From UBA1794 sp050946375 (GTDB lineage: Bacteria > Bacteroidota > Bacteroidia > Bacteroidales > Bacteroidaceae): a stretch of DNA of 64,000 nt. The stretch covers positions 93,060-157,059 of the forward strand of contig JBMNUT010000006.1 of NCBI GenBank assembly GCA_050946375.1, read 5' to 3'. Both the position numbers and the translations under genes were made by a program. Shown here piece after piece: positions 55,541-63,230 of this stretch. The notes beneath the pieces are model-generated. The model made no database searches, had not been told where the DNA came from, and was given only the letters and a program-made list of their open reading frames with translations. Numbering within the stretch: position 1 is the stretch's first letter; each line of letters starts with the position of its first letter.

Positions 55541-55703
55541 CTTCCACAGAAAAATACGACCAATCATTTCCAAAAGTTCAGAAGAAGACGTCAAGCGGAT
55601 ACGCCTCTCCCGAGGTGTGTTCCCTTACGTTATTTTAGGCTGGGCTGGGTGATTTGGTCGTTACCTTCTGTGGACTAAAATACAAGGTACACACCTTTTT
55701 TCG
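55541..55703 (+). ncRNA. Candidate structured RNA (6S-like?) with terminator
   Basis: An imperfect inverted repeat (TCCACAGAA ... CGACCAATCA at 55543-55565; TGATTTGGTCG ... TTCTGTGGA at 55650-55674) encloses a large internal bubble and a terminal hairpin (ACGCCTC/GAGGTGTGT at about 55601-55620). A second, competing pairing links AGGTGTGTTCCCTT (55613-55626) with AAGGTACACACC (55684-55695), which is followed by six T, i.e. a terminator. With a good promoter 75 bases upstream this looks like a stand-alone small RNA. A rod with a central bubble recalls 6S RNA, but identity is not established. Confidence 0.45.
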
Positions 55704-56043
55704 TACCCCTACCCTCCGCAGCCGGCGCAGCCTGACATCTTCACCTAAAAAACATTCTGCCTATGACGTAATCCCCTCCCGACCTTCCCGCACGCCTGCC
55801 GCCACTTCCACAGAGAAAACGACCAACCTTCCCCCGAAGTGCCCGGAGCAGCAGCACAAAAACGCAGGCAGGTTCTCCGCTTTTTTGCGATGAATACGCC
55901 CCAATCCGCATGCACTCCGCATCGCGATGCAGGCATCGTCCGGGCAAGACGCACAGCGCTCTTGCCCTCGAGTCTTTGTGCAAAAGACTCATTCCGCCGC
56001 ACCCTTGCGGCACGTGTTCAACGCAAAAAAACGAAAAACCAAC
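55704..56043. other. Leader region before acyltransferase gene
   Basis: 340 bp with no convincing gene. At about 55806-55830 it repeats the left arm of the candidate RNA (CTTCCACAGAGAAAACGACC, compared with CTTCCACAGAAAAATACGACC at 55541, here quoted with one base fewer). No promoter of the standard form was seen directly before 56044. Confidence 0.45.
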
Positions 56044-57129
56044 ATGCTTACACCTGAACAAGTACAATCAAAAACCATCTCCCTGCTGCGCTTCCCGCTC
56101 ATCGTAGCGGTGGTGTTTATTCATTGCACACTGGAAGGAGCACTCCCCGCCCCCACTCCACTCTACCAGACCCTCGTCCATATTATAAAAGAGACGTTCT
56201 GCCGCATAGCCGTGCCGCTGTTTTTCTTCATGTCCGGCTTCCTTTTCTTCTACAAACGCGACTTCAACCGCACCGTCTATGCGGAGAAACTGCGCAAACG
56301 CGCCCGCACGCTGCTCGTTCCCTACCTGCTTTGGAACGCGCTCTTCATCCTGTTTTTTTGGACGGCGCAAGGACTTTTCCCCCAGATGTTCACGGGAAGT
56401 GCCGCCATCATACGCGACTGTTCGCCCACAGAGTTAGCACTTCTGTTTTGGGGTACTACAACTTATATCTATCCCATCGACTACCCGCTCTGGTTTGTGC
56501 GGGACCTTATGGTCGTCATGCTCTTGTCTCCCATCGTCTTCCTGTTGCTCAGTAGAGGAAAACAGGCCGGCCTCTGCCTGCTCGGCTTGCTCTTTCTGGT
56601 GTCTTCCTCCGAGAATTGGAACACGCCGCTGCACTTCCCCATCGGCTTCTCGACTACGGCTCTGTTCTTTTTCAGCTTCGGAGCTTACTACAGCATCCAC
56701 GGCCGGCTCTTCACCGAGGCGTTCCGAAAGGCGGGATGGCCTGCCGCAGCAGCCTGCATCATACTCTTCGCTGCAAGCAATATGACAGCCGGAACAGTCG
56801 AATGGGCCTCAACCATAACCCACCGGGCTGCCCTCATCGCAGGAATCGTAGCAGTAGTCTGCTTCGGTCGTTGGGGCGTGGAGCGGGAAAAGTTTCGCCC
56901 CGTACCGTTCCTTTGGTCGGCCACTTTCTTCATCTATGCCTACCATGGATTTTTCAGCTCGGCCATAAACAAAATACCCGTCCGCCTCTTCCCCGACGCT
57001 CCGGCAGTGCTCATTCTGCTTTTCAACTTCGCTACGGTGGCCATCCTCTGCCTCCTCGGCGCAGCGGTTTATAAACTTTTGGAACGTATCTGCCCCCGCT
57101 TCTGCGCCCTGCTCTGTGGTGGACGGTAA
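56044..57129 (+). CDS. Acyltransferase 3 family membrane protein
   Basis: A 361-residue protein with about ten membrane helices. The opening helix SLLRFPLIVAVVFIHCTLEG holds the R-x(10)-H pattern of acyltransferase-3 proteins, and FFFMSGFLFFYK follows as in the OafA/NodX group. The internal YPLWFVRDLMVVMLLSPI stretch is also characteristic. It should acetylate or otherwise acylate a surface sugar, the acceptor being unknown. The gene sits alone between two copies of a 173-bp direct repeat, so recombination between them would delete it. Confidence 0.85.
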   Translation: MLTPEQVQSKTISLLRFPLIVAVVFIHCTLEGALPAPTPLYQTLVHIIKETFCRIAVPLFFFMSGFLFFYKRDFNRTVYAEKLRKRARTLLVPYLLWNALFILFFWTAQGLFPQMFTGSAAIIRDCSPTELALLFWGTTTYIYPIDYPLWFVRDLMVVMLLSPIVFLLLSRGKQAGLCLLGLLFLVSSSENWNTPLHFPIGFSTTALFFFSFGAYYSIHGRLFTEAFRKAGWPAAAACIILFAASNMTAGTVEWASTITHRAALIAGIVAVVCFGRWGVEREKFRPVPFLWSATFFIYAYHGFFSSAINKIPVRLFPDAPAVLILLFNFATVAILCLLGAAVYKLLERICPRFCALLCGGR

Positions 57130-57140
57130 GAAGCGGCAGA

Positions 57141-57313
57141 CGGCCGGCGGAAGCGCCTCTCCGCCTTTCGCAAAAAGTGCCGCATGAATGCTGAAAAAGC
57201 GCCGCATGTTTTACGGGAAACCCCTGCATGAATTTCCCAAAACATGCGGCGCTTTTCGTACTTACCCCCAACCCCCCTTGCCCATTCACGCCGAAATCGG
57301 TACATTTGCGGCA
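57141..57313 (+). repeat. 173-bp duplicated cassette, copy 2
   Basis: Second copy of the hairpin-promoter cassette (see 55300-55472). It begins 12 bases after the acyltransferase stop and ends 61 bases before the AICAR formyltransferase start. Confidence 0.9.
57278..57308 (+). promoter_or_regulatory. AICAR formyltransferase promoter (cassette copy 2)
   Basis: TTG (57278-57280), 20-bp spacer, TACATTTG (57301-57308), 66 bases before the start codon. Confidence 0.75.
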
Positions 57314-57373
57314 GCGAAAGCCCCGCATACGCCGGAACCTCCGCACGAAAACACACAACTTAATCCGATAAAA

Positions 57374-58558
57374 ATGGCTAAAGAACTTGAACTCAAGTAC
57401 GGGTGTAACCCCAATCAGAAGCCCGCGCGCATCTTCATGCAGCAGGGCGAACTCCCCATTGAAGTACTGAACGGACGGCCGGGATACATCAATTTCCTCG
57501 ACGCCTTCAATAGCTGGCAGCTCGTAGCGGAGCTGAAAGCCGCCACCGGACTGCCCGCTGCCGCGAGCTTCAAGCATGTCTCGCCCGCAGGAGCCGCAGT
57601 GGGACTCCCCATGAGCGACACACTTAAGAAGATTTACTTCGTAGACGACGTAGACTTCCCCCTGAGCCCCATCGCCACGGCCTATGCCCGCGCACGCGGC
57701 GCCGACCGCATGTCGTCGTACGGCGACTTCGCCGCCCTGAGCGACACCTGCGACGAAGCCACCGCACGCCTGCTGGCACGCGAGGTGAGCGACGGCGTCA
57801 TTGCCCCCGACTATACGCCCGAGGCGCTCGAAGTGCTCAAGAAAAAACGGAAAGGCACGTACAACGTCATCAAAATAGACCCTGCCTACCGCCCCGCACC
57901 CATCGAACACAAGGACGTGTTCGGCGTCACCTTCGAACAGGGCCGCAACGAGGTGAAACTCGACGAGAGCCTGCTGCTCGGAAACATTCCCACCCAAAAC
58001 AAGGAACTGCCCGCCGAGGCACGGCGCGACCTGCTCATTGCGCTGATAACCCTCAAGTACACGCAGTCGAACTCCGTATGCTACGTCAAAGACGGCCAGG
58101 CCATCGGCATCGGAGCCGGGCAACAAAGCCGCATACACTGCACCCGTCTGGCCGGAAACAAGGCCGACATCTGGTATCTGCGCCAGCATCCCAAAGTAAT
58201 GGGCCTGCCCTTCAAGGAAGGCATACGGCGCGCCGACCGCGACAATACCATCGACGTCTACATTTCGGAAGACCACGACGACGTATTGCGCGAGGGAACC
58301 TGGCAGCTCTTCTTCACCGAACGCCCCGAAGTGCTCACCCGCGAGGAGAAAAAGGCATGGCTGCAGACGCTCAAGGGCGTATCGCTGGGCTCGGACGCCT
58401 TCTTCCCCTTCGGCGACAACATAGAGCGCGCCCACAAGAGCGGCGTCGACTACATCGCACAGGCCGGCGGTTCGGTACGCGACGACAATGTCATCGAGAC
58501 GTGCGACAAGTATGGCATCGCAATGGCCTTTACCGGAGTGCGCCTCTTCCACCATTAA
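57374..58558 (+). CDS. Stand-alone AICAR formyltransferase (PurH C-domain-like)
   Basis: A 394-residue protein matching the transformylase part of PurH, without the N-terminal IMP cyclohydrolase domain. It begins ELKYGCNPNQKPARIF and contains ASFKHVSPAGAAVG (the catalytic Lys-His pair), TQSNSVCYVKDGQAIGIGAG and DAFFPFGDNIERAHKSGVDY. It transfers a formyl group to AICAR in late purine synthesis. IMP closure must then be done by another protein encoded elsewhere. The start at 57374 is preceded by the cassette promoter; the open frame back to 57188 is repeat sequence. Confidence 0.9.
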   Translation: MAKELELKYGCNPNQKPARIFMQQGELPIEVLNGRPGYINFLDAFNSWQLVAELKAATGLPAAASFKHVSPAGAAVGLPMSDTLKKIYFVDDVDFPLSPIATAYARARGADRMSSYGDFAALSDTCDEATARLLAREVSDGVIAPDYTPEALEVLKKKRKGTYNVIKIDPAYRPAPIEHKDVFGVTFEQGRNEVKLDESLLLGNIPTQNKELPAEARRDLLIALITLKYTQSNSVCYVKDGQAIGIGAGQQSRIHCTRLAGNKADIWYLRQHPKVMGLPFKEGIRRADRDNTIDVYISEDHDDVLREGTWQLFFTERPEVLTREEKKAWLQTLKGVSLGSDAFFPFGDNIERAHKSGVDYIAQAGGSVRDDNVIETCDKYGIAMAFTGVRLFHH

Positions 58559-58589
58559 AAACCGGCTGAAGCCTTCCGCTTTCCGCTAC

Positions 58590-58628
58590 GAAGCCCGGCT
58601 CCCCCGCACGGAGGGAAGCCGGGCTTCG
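58590..58628 (+). terminator. Terminator after AICAR formyltransferase
   Basis: CGAAGCCCGGCT pairs with AGCCGGGCTTCG around a CCCCCGCACGGAGGG inner loop; only a short T stretch follows. Confidence 0.65.
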
Positions 58629-58684
58629 CTCCTTTAATTGCGCCAGAGGCCGCGAAAAGCCCCTCTACGGGCGCGGAAAAGCGG

Positions 58685-58738
58685 CAGCACTCTGCGCCAA
58701 AAGTGCCGCCACTTTTCGGACAAAGCGCCGGCACATGC
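58685..58738. repeat. 22-bp repeat array between convergent genes
   Basis: Anchors at 58688, 58710 and 58732, exactly 22 bp apart. This array lies between two 3' ends, so the family is not only promoter-linked. Confidence 0.6.
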
Positions 58739-58740
58739 AG

Positions 58741-58777
58741 AAAAAATCCCCGCATCGCCTGAAACGGAGATGCGGGG
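58741..58777 (-). terminator. tyrS terminator
   Basis: On the minus strand CCCCGCATC/GATGCGGGG forms a 9-bp stem followed by ATTTTTT. Confidence 0.8.
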
Positions 58778-58825
58778 ACACGATATATGAAGCAAAGTTA
58801 GTTGTCGGAAAAGGGGCTACGCTCC

Positions 58826-60121
58826 TTACTTGGCAATCAGCAGGAAGTAGTTCTTCTTGCCGCGCTGCGCGAGCAGATACTTGCCGTCGAGCAGGTCGTC
58901 GGTCGTCACGATGCGGTCGTACGTCTCCAGCTTTTCCTTGTTGAGCTGTACGCCTCCGCCCTGAACCATCTTGCGCATTTCGCCCTTCGAGGGGAATACC
59001 GGTGCCAGTTCCACCAGCAGGTCTACGGCTTTCACCGTGCCCGAAGCGAGCTGGTCGCGGCTGATTTCGTAGTGAGGCACGCCCTCGAATACGGCCAGGA
59101 GCGTATCTTCGTCGAGTTTGCGGAGCGCTTCGCCCGTACCCTGCCCAAAGAGTATTTCGCTGGCCTCTACGGCTGCTTCGTAATCCTCGCGGCTGTGCAC
59201 CATGACCGTCACCTCCTCGGCCAGCTTCTTCTGCAGCAGGCGCAAGTGGGGCGCAGCGCGGTGCTCGGCAATGAGGGCGTCGATTTCCTCTTTGCCCAGC
59301 GCGGTGAAGATTTTGATATAGCGTTCGGCGTCGACGTCGCTCACGTTGAGCCAGAACTGGTAGAACTTATAGGAAGAGGTGTAGCGCTTGTCGAGCCATA
59401 CGTTGCCGCTTTCGGTCTTTCCGAACTTGCCTCCGTCGGCTTTCGTAATGAGCGGGGAGGTAAGGGCATAGACTTCTCCGCCGTTCGTGCGGCGAATCAG
59501 CTCGGCGCCGGTAGTGATGTTGCCCCACTGGTCGGAGCCGCCCATCTGGAGGCGGCAGCCTTTTGTCTCATAGAGGTGCAGAAAATCGTAACCCTGCAGC
59601 AACTGATAGGTAAACTCGGTAAAGGAAAGCCCGTCGCGCGCCTCGCCGTTGAGCCGGCGCTTTACGCTATCCTTGGCCATCATGTAGTTTACGGTGATAT
59701 GCTTACCCACTTCGCGCGCAAAGTCGAGGAACGAAAAATTTTTCATCCAGTCGTAATTGTTTACCAGCTCTGCTTTGTTGGGAGCATCGGAGTCGAAATC
59801 GAGAAACTTCGAAAGCTGCCGGCCAATATATTCCTGGTTATGCCGCAAAGTGGCTTCGTCCAGCAGGTTTCGCTCGGCGGATTTCCCGGAAGGGTCGCCG
59901 ATCATGCCGGTTGCGCCGCCGATCAGAGCCAGGGGCTTATGGCCGCAACGCTGGAAGTGGCGGAGAATCATGACACTGCACAGGTGTCCGATGTGCAAAG
60001 AGTCGGCGGTCGGGTCGAAACCGATGTAGGCCGTTACTTTTTCCTTGGCCAGTAATTCTTCCGTCCCGGGCATGATGTCCTGCAGCATGCCGCGCCATCT
60101 CAGTTCTTCTACAAAATTCAT
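58826..60121 (-). CDS. tyrS: Tyrosyl-tRNA synthetase
   Basis: Charges tRNA-Tyr. The 431-residue protein has the class I motifs HIGH at 43-46 (SLHIGHL) and a KMSKS-type loop KFGKTES near 234, the tyrosine-binding GFDPTADSLH and QGYDFLHLYE blocks, and a C-terminal S4 RNA-binding domain (PSKGEMRKMVQGGGVQLNKE). Size is normal for the bacterial TyrRS-type I. It is a single gene with its own promoter and terminator, convergent with the AICAR formyltransferase. Confidence 0.95.
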   Translation of the reverse strand: MNFVEELRWRGMLQDIMPGTEELLAKEKVTAYIGFDPTADSLHIGHLCSVMILRHFQRCGHKPLALIGGATGMIGDPSGKSAERNLLDEATLRHNQEYIGRQLSKFLDFDSDAPNKAELVNNYDWMKNFSFLDFAREVGKHITVNYMMAKDSVKRRLNGEARDGLSFTEFTYQLLQGYDFLHLYETKGCRLQMGGSDQWGNITTGAELIRRTNGGEVYALTSPLITKADGGKFGKTESGNVWLDKRYTSSYKFYQFWLNVSDVDAERYIKIFTALGKEEIDALIAEHRAAPHLRLLQKKLAEEVTVMVHSREDYEAAVEASEILFGQGTGEALRKLDEDTLLAVFEGVPHYEISRDQLASGTVKAVDLLVELAPVFPSKGEMRKMVQGGGVQLNKEKLETYDRIVTTDDLLDGKYLLAQRGKKNYFLLIAK

Positions 60122-60148
60122 CGAATGATTTATTTACGTTTTTCGCCG

Positions 60149-60179
60149 CAAAGGTACGACTCTTTATCGTATTGGGCAA
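60149..60179 (-). promoter_or_regulatory. tyrS promoter
   Basis: On the minus strand: TTG (60177-60179), 20-bp spacer, TACCTTTG (60149-60156), 28 bases before the start. Confidence 0.78.
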
Positions 60180-60199
60180 CATCTTCCCCCCAAAAGGCC

Positions 60200-60255
60200 C
60201 GCATCCTTCTGCGAAAAGTGCCGTGACTTTTCGGAAAAAGCGGCGGCACTCTCCA
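60200..60255. repeat. 22-bp repeat array upstream of tyrS promoter
   Basis: Anchors at 60204, 60225 and 60247 (21 and 22 bp apart), lying directly upstream of the tyrS promoter on the minus strand. Confidence 0.6.
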
Positions 60256-60289
60256 CAGAAGGATGCGGTATTTCTTCCCGCGAGGCGGG

Positions 60290-61444
60290 TCAGTCGGCGT
60301 TTTCGTCGATGGTACAAATGCTTACGCGGTTCCAGTCGGGCTCGCTGAACATATTGCCCACGCCCTCACCCTCGGCCGTGATGCGCGACGAAGCGATGCC
60401 GTATGTCGAGACAAGGAGCTTCCTTACGGCCTCGGCACGCGCATTGGCGATGCGGGTGTTCACCTCGATGCTGCCCTCGGGCGAGGCGTAACCCTTGATT
60501 ACGACGGTGCTCTTCGGGTGATGCTTCATGTAAACGGCAATTCGCTCCACATTGGGCAGCTGGGAGCGGTCGACCGTCGTCTTGCCCTGCCCGAAGGTTA
60601 CGACAGACTCCAGCGTCTTCCGGTCCTTGGATACGACGGTTTTCTCCGGAGCACGGTTCTCCAGTTCCGTAACTTGCTGCTTGAGGGCGGCATTCGCCTG
60701 CACAAGTGCGCCGTTCTGCTGCTCCAGTTGCGAAATGCGGCTGTCTTTTTCGCCATTCTCCGAGCGCAGTGCGTTAATCTTGCCGTTCAATTCGTCCACT
60801 TCGCCCTGGTTATAGGCAGCCACGCGGGTCACGTAGTGCGTTCCGTTGCTGTTTTTGAAGCGATATGCCACGCCGGCCGTCAGCTCGAAAGCCAGATTTT
60901 TCTTTTTGAACCACTCGGTTCGCCCGGCGGGGTCCATCATGCAGAGCAAAGCGGGGCGCATATAGACCTGAAACGCCTTCGATTCGCCCAGATTATAGCC
61001 TAAATTGAAGCCAAGTTTCGTATTCCAGCGGTTGAAGTCGCTGCCTCCGCCGACAAACTGGTGCACCAGTCCGCCGCCGGCCACCAACTCTACCTCGAAC
61101 GGGCGGGGCACACCGGGATAACCGCAGAAGAGGTTGTTCAGGTTCACGTGCCCCAACAGGTTGACCGCCTCCGCGTCGAAAGCCGTGCTGCTGGGCGTCG
61201 TGTTGAAAGCCGAGCGCAACTCGAGCGAAAGCCCGTAGGTCGGGTCGAACATCTTGGTGAGTTCTACGGCAAACGAGGGCCGCATGTTGCCGAAGAAGGC
61301 CGATTTATAAATCGGGGTGAGCAGCCCTACGTTGGCACCCACCGACCAGTTATCCAAAAATTTGCTCTCCGAAAGAGCATCCTGCGCCTGAGCCGGGCCG
61401 AAGGCCAGCAAGGCGGCAACAGTCAATGTAGCAATTTTACGCAT
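60290..61444 (-). CDS. OmpA-family outer-membrane protein
   Basis: A 384-residue exported protein with signal (TVAALLAFGPAQAQ), an N-terminal eight-strand barrel region (~25-215), a coiled-coil linker (~222-265, SRISQLEQQNGALVQANAAL) and a C-terminal OmpA peptidoglycan-binding domain (~280-384, VVIKGYASPEGSIEVNTRIA followed by ARAEAVRKLL). It probably links the outer membrane to the wall. The OmpA segment resembles the one in the DUF3868 fimbrial protein of this window (GYASPEGS in both). It is monocistronic on the minus strand. Confidence 0.88.
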   Translation of the reverse strand: MRKIATLTVAALLAFGPAQAQDALSESKFLDNWSVGANVGLLTPIYKSAFFGNMRPSFAVELTKMFDPTYGLSLELRSAFNTTPSSTAFDAEAVNLLGHVNLNNLFCGYPGVPRPFEVELVAGGGLVHQFVGGGSDFNRWNTKLGFNLGYNLGESKAFQVYMRPALLCMMDPAGRTEWFKKKNLAFELTAGVAYRFKNSNGTHYVTRVAAYNQGEVDELNGKINALRSENGEKDSRISQLEQQNGALVQANAALKQQVTELENRAPEKTVVSKDRKTLESVVTFGQGKTTVDRSQLPNVERIAVYMKHHPKSTVVIKGYASPEGSIEVNTRIANARAEAVRKLLVSTYGIASSRITAEGEGVGNMFSEPDWNRVSICTIDENAD

Positions 61445-61485
61445 ATTGCAATCTGTTTTTTAATTAGTTATCTTCAGAACCGCAG

Positions 61486-61493
61486 CAAAGGTA
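61486..61493 (-). promoter_or_regulatory. Candidate -7 box for OmpA-family gene
   Basis: TACCTTTG on the minus strand, 42 bases before the start. The nearest TTG is only 14 bp upstream, so the -33 is weak. Confidence 0.5.
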
Positions 61494-61556
61494 GGGATTC
61501 TTTTTTTCAACGCGGAAAGCATTACATGTCATTTTGTCTGCATTATTGATACATAC

Positions 61557-61703
61557 GGCGCATTTTCCGCTTCCCTGCGGCAACAGGCAGCATATTTTCC
61601 GGCGCCGCGCTTCCCGTTTTCCCCCGCATGTCCGGCAAAAAAGCCTTGCCGGTTTTTCGGAAAACATGCAAGGCTTTTCCCCGGTGCAGGCAGGCGTCTT
61701 TTC
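61557..61703. repeat. Irregular 22-bp-family repeats upstream of OmpA-family gene
   Basis: Several units (GCATTTTCCGC, ATATTTTCCGG, AGGCTTTTCCCC, GTCTTTTCC) in less regular phase than other arrays. The end of the array repeats near 63177-63210 after the paralogous gene. Confidence 0.5.
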
Positions 61704-61725
61704 CTTTATCGCAAGGCCTGCCCGG

Positions 61726-63078
61726 CTATTCCGTCACCGGTCGGACTAAAAGCATATTGTGGTAATCTTGTATTGCCCAGGCTACTATAGGTTTTAAATC
61801 CAAGTAATATCCGGACGCGCCCGGCGACATAAATAGACTGAGTTTTATGGTTTGCCATTTATTCCCGGTAAGGTATTCTAAATTTCCTCGGGAAATTCCC
61901 AATACCCCGTCACTGAGATAAATTAGAACCCGGACATCATCCAAACAAAGTACATTACCGTTTATCTTGCTGGTCAGCCATATCCGAAAATGTCTCAATA
62001 GGGTATCATGAGTTTGCTCACAGTTGTCCAGCAGACGTCGCCACTCGTTGGCTGTGGGCAGGCGCCAGTTTCCGCCCAGTTGGGCGCGGGCAATATCATA
62101 ACGTACATCGCCGCTGATATTCTCCGGCATGTTCTGTACGTCCATCGCTTCCCATTCGGGCGAATAATACTGTACTCTTCCCGTCGGGTCGCCCCAGGCA
62201 AACAAATCCCACTCCAGGGCGCTCTCGCTGAAGAGGCGCTCGTCGGGCACGAAAGTCGGCTCGTGGGCGATGTAGGAGCGGGCGTAACGGCGAACGATGA
62301 GGTTGCCGCTGGCCCAGTAGAGAGGCTTGCCCGAGTCGGAAAGTATGCCCATGTCGACGCGACGATCCACCGTGTCGAGCGGGGAGTCGTAGCGGACGGT
62401 GGTCGAATCGCTTCCGAAGACGGGGCGTATGGAGCAGCCTTGATAACGGTAGTCGCTGCTGATTTCACCCTTTCCGGCCGTGCCCACCCAAAGCGACACG
62501 GCACCCGTCGCGCCCGGTTCACGAGTGCCCGTCCAGTAGTACCCGCGCTGTCCCTGCATGAAGCGTTCGTTTCCCTGGCGCATGCCGGCCATCGGCAGGA
62601 AAATGCTGTTGCCGTTGGGCCCGGTCACGCGGTATCCCGTCGTACCTTGCACGGTCTCCTTGCGCCAGGCGCAGCGCTCGAGCAGCTCTTTCGCCTCGGC
62701 TTCGGTGGGCAGTCGCCAGTATCCGCCCATTTTCATGTGGGGCAGGTCGTACGAGGTGCGGCAGATGTCGGGCAACGGGTCGGTGCCGCCGTAGAGAGTG
62801 GAAGTCCAGTTTCCCGTACTGTCGTGCACCTGCATCGTGGTGGCCGTGCCCTCGGGGTCGGCCCATCCGTAGAGTCCGCCGGCTTCGTAGGGGGCGTTGG
62901 CGCCCACGTTGCAGTTTGCCCACCGCACGGACAGCCCCAAGTCGACGGCCTCGGCCGTGGTTTCACCACCTCCCCCGCCTCCGGAAGGAGCTTCCGGCTC
63001 ATCGCTGGAACAGGAGTTCAGCACTGCCGTACATACGGCGGCTGCGAAAAGCGAAAGGAGGAGAAATGGCTTTTTCAT
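61726..63078 (-). CDS. Surface lipoprotein with repeated FISUMP-like domains
   Basis: A 450-residue lipoprotein (lipobox LNSCSSDE, Gly-rich linker after it). It has two related C-type-lectin-like modules of the Fibrobacter succinogenes major paralogous (FISUMP) kind: one around WRLPTEAEAKELLERCAW (~118-135), the other around NWRLPTANEWRRLLDNCEQ (~335-353). The same WRLPT-E signature is seen in SUMF1-like proteins. Its C-terminal ~95 residues are much less GC-rich and differ from the neighbouring paralogue, while the last residues (LLVRPVTE) are shared. Probable surface-exposed ligand binder; ligand unknown. Confidence 0.8.
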   Translation of the reverse strand: MKKPFLLLSLFAAAVCTAVLNSCSSDEPEAPSGGGGGGETTAEAVDLGLSVRWANCNVGANAPYEAGGLYGWADPEGTATTMQVHDSTGNWTSTLYGGTDPLPDICRTSYDLPHMKMGGYWRLPTEAEAKELLERCAWRKETVQGTTGYRVTGPNGNSIFLPMAGMRQGNERFMQGQRGYYWTGTREPGATGAVSLWVGTAGKGEISSDYRYQGCSIRPVFGSDSTTVRYDSPLDTVDRRVDMGILSDSGKPLYWASGNLIVRRYARSYIAHEPTFVPDERLFSESALEWDLFAWGDPTGRVQYYSPEWEAMDVQNMPENISGDVRYDIARAQLGGNWRLPTANEWRRLLDNCEQTHDTLLRHFRIWLTSKINGNVLCLDDVRVLIYLSDGVLGISRGNLEYLTGNKWQTIKLSLFMSPGASGYYLDLKPIVAWAIQDYHNMLLVRPVTE

Positions 63079-63112
63079 GGCTTGCGGGGTATTGAGGGTT
63101 AAACAGTTGCGT

Positions 63113-63143
63113 CAAAGATAGAAAACATGCGGCACTTTTGCAA
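63113..63143 (-). promoter_or_regulatory. Promoter of FISUMP lipoprotein gene
   Basis: On the minus strand: TTG (63141-63143), 20-bp spacer, TATCTTTG (63113-63120), 35 bases before the start. The spacer and -33 box lie inside a repeat unit (CAAAAGTGCCGC). Confidence 0.72.
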
Positions 63144-63210
63144 AAAAGTCTTGCCTGATTCCGGAAAAACAGGCAAGGCTTTTCCCCGGCGTGGGCAGGC
63201 GTTTTTTCCT
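63125..63210. repeat. 22-bp repeat array between tandem lipoprotein genes
   Basis: Units at 63133, about 63155, 63177 and about 63198 (CACTTTTGC, GATTCCGG, GGCTTTTCC, GGCGTTTTTTCC), i.e. 21-22 bp phase, overlapping the promoter just described. Confidence 0.6.
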
Positions 63211-63230
63211 TTATCGCAAGGCCTGCCCGG

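Noticed and set aside
55541..55674. Inverted repeat at 55543/55650 as insertion-sequence ends
   Set aside because: There is no transposase and no target duplication was seen; the placement after a promoter and before a T-run fits an RNA better.
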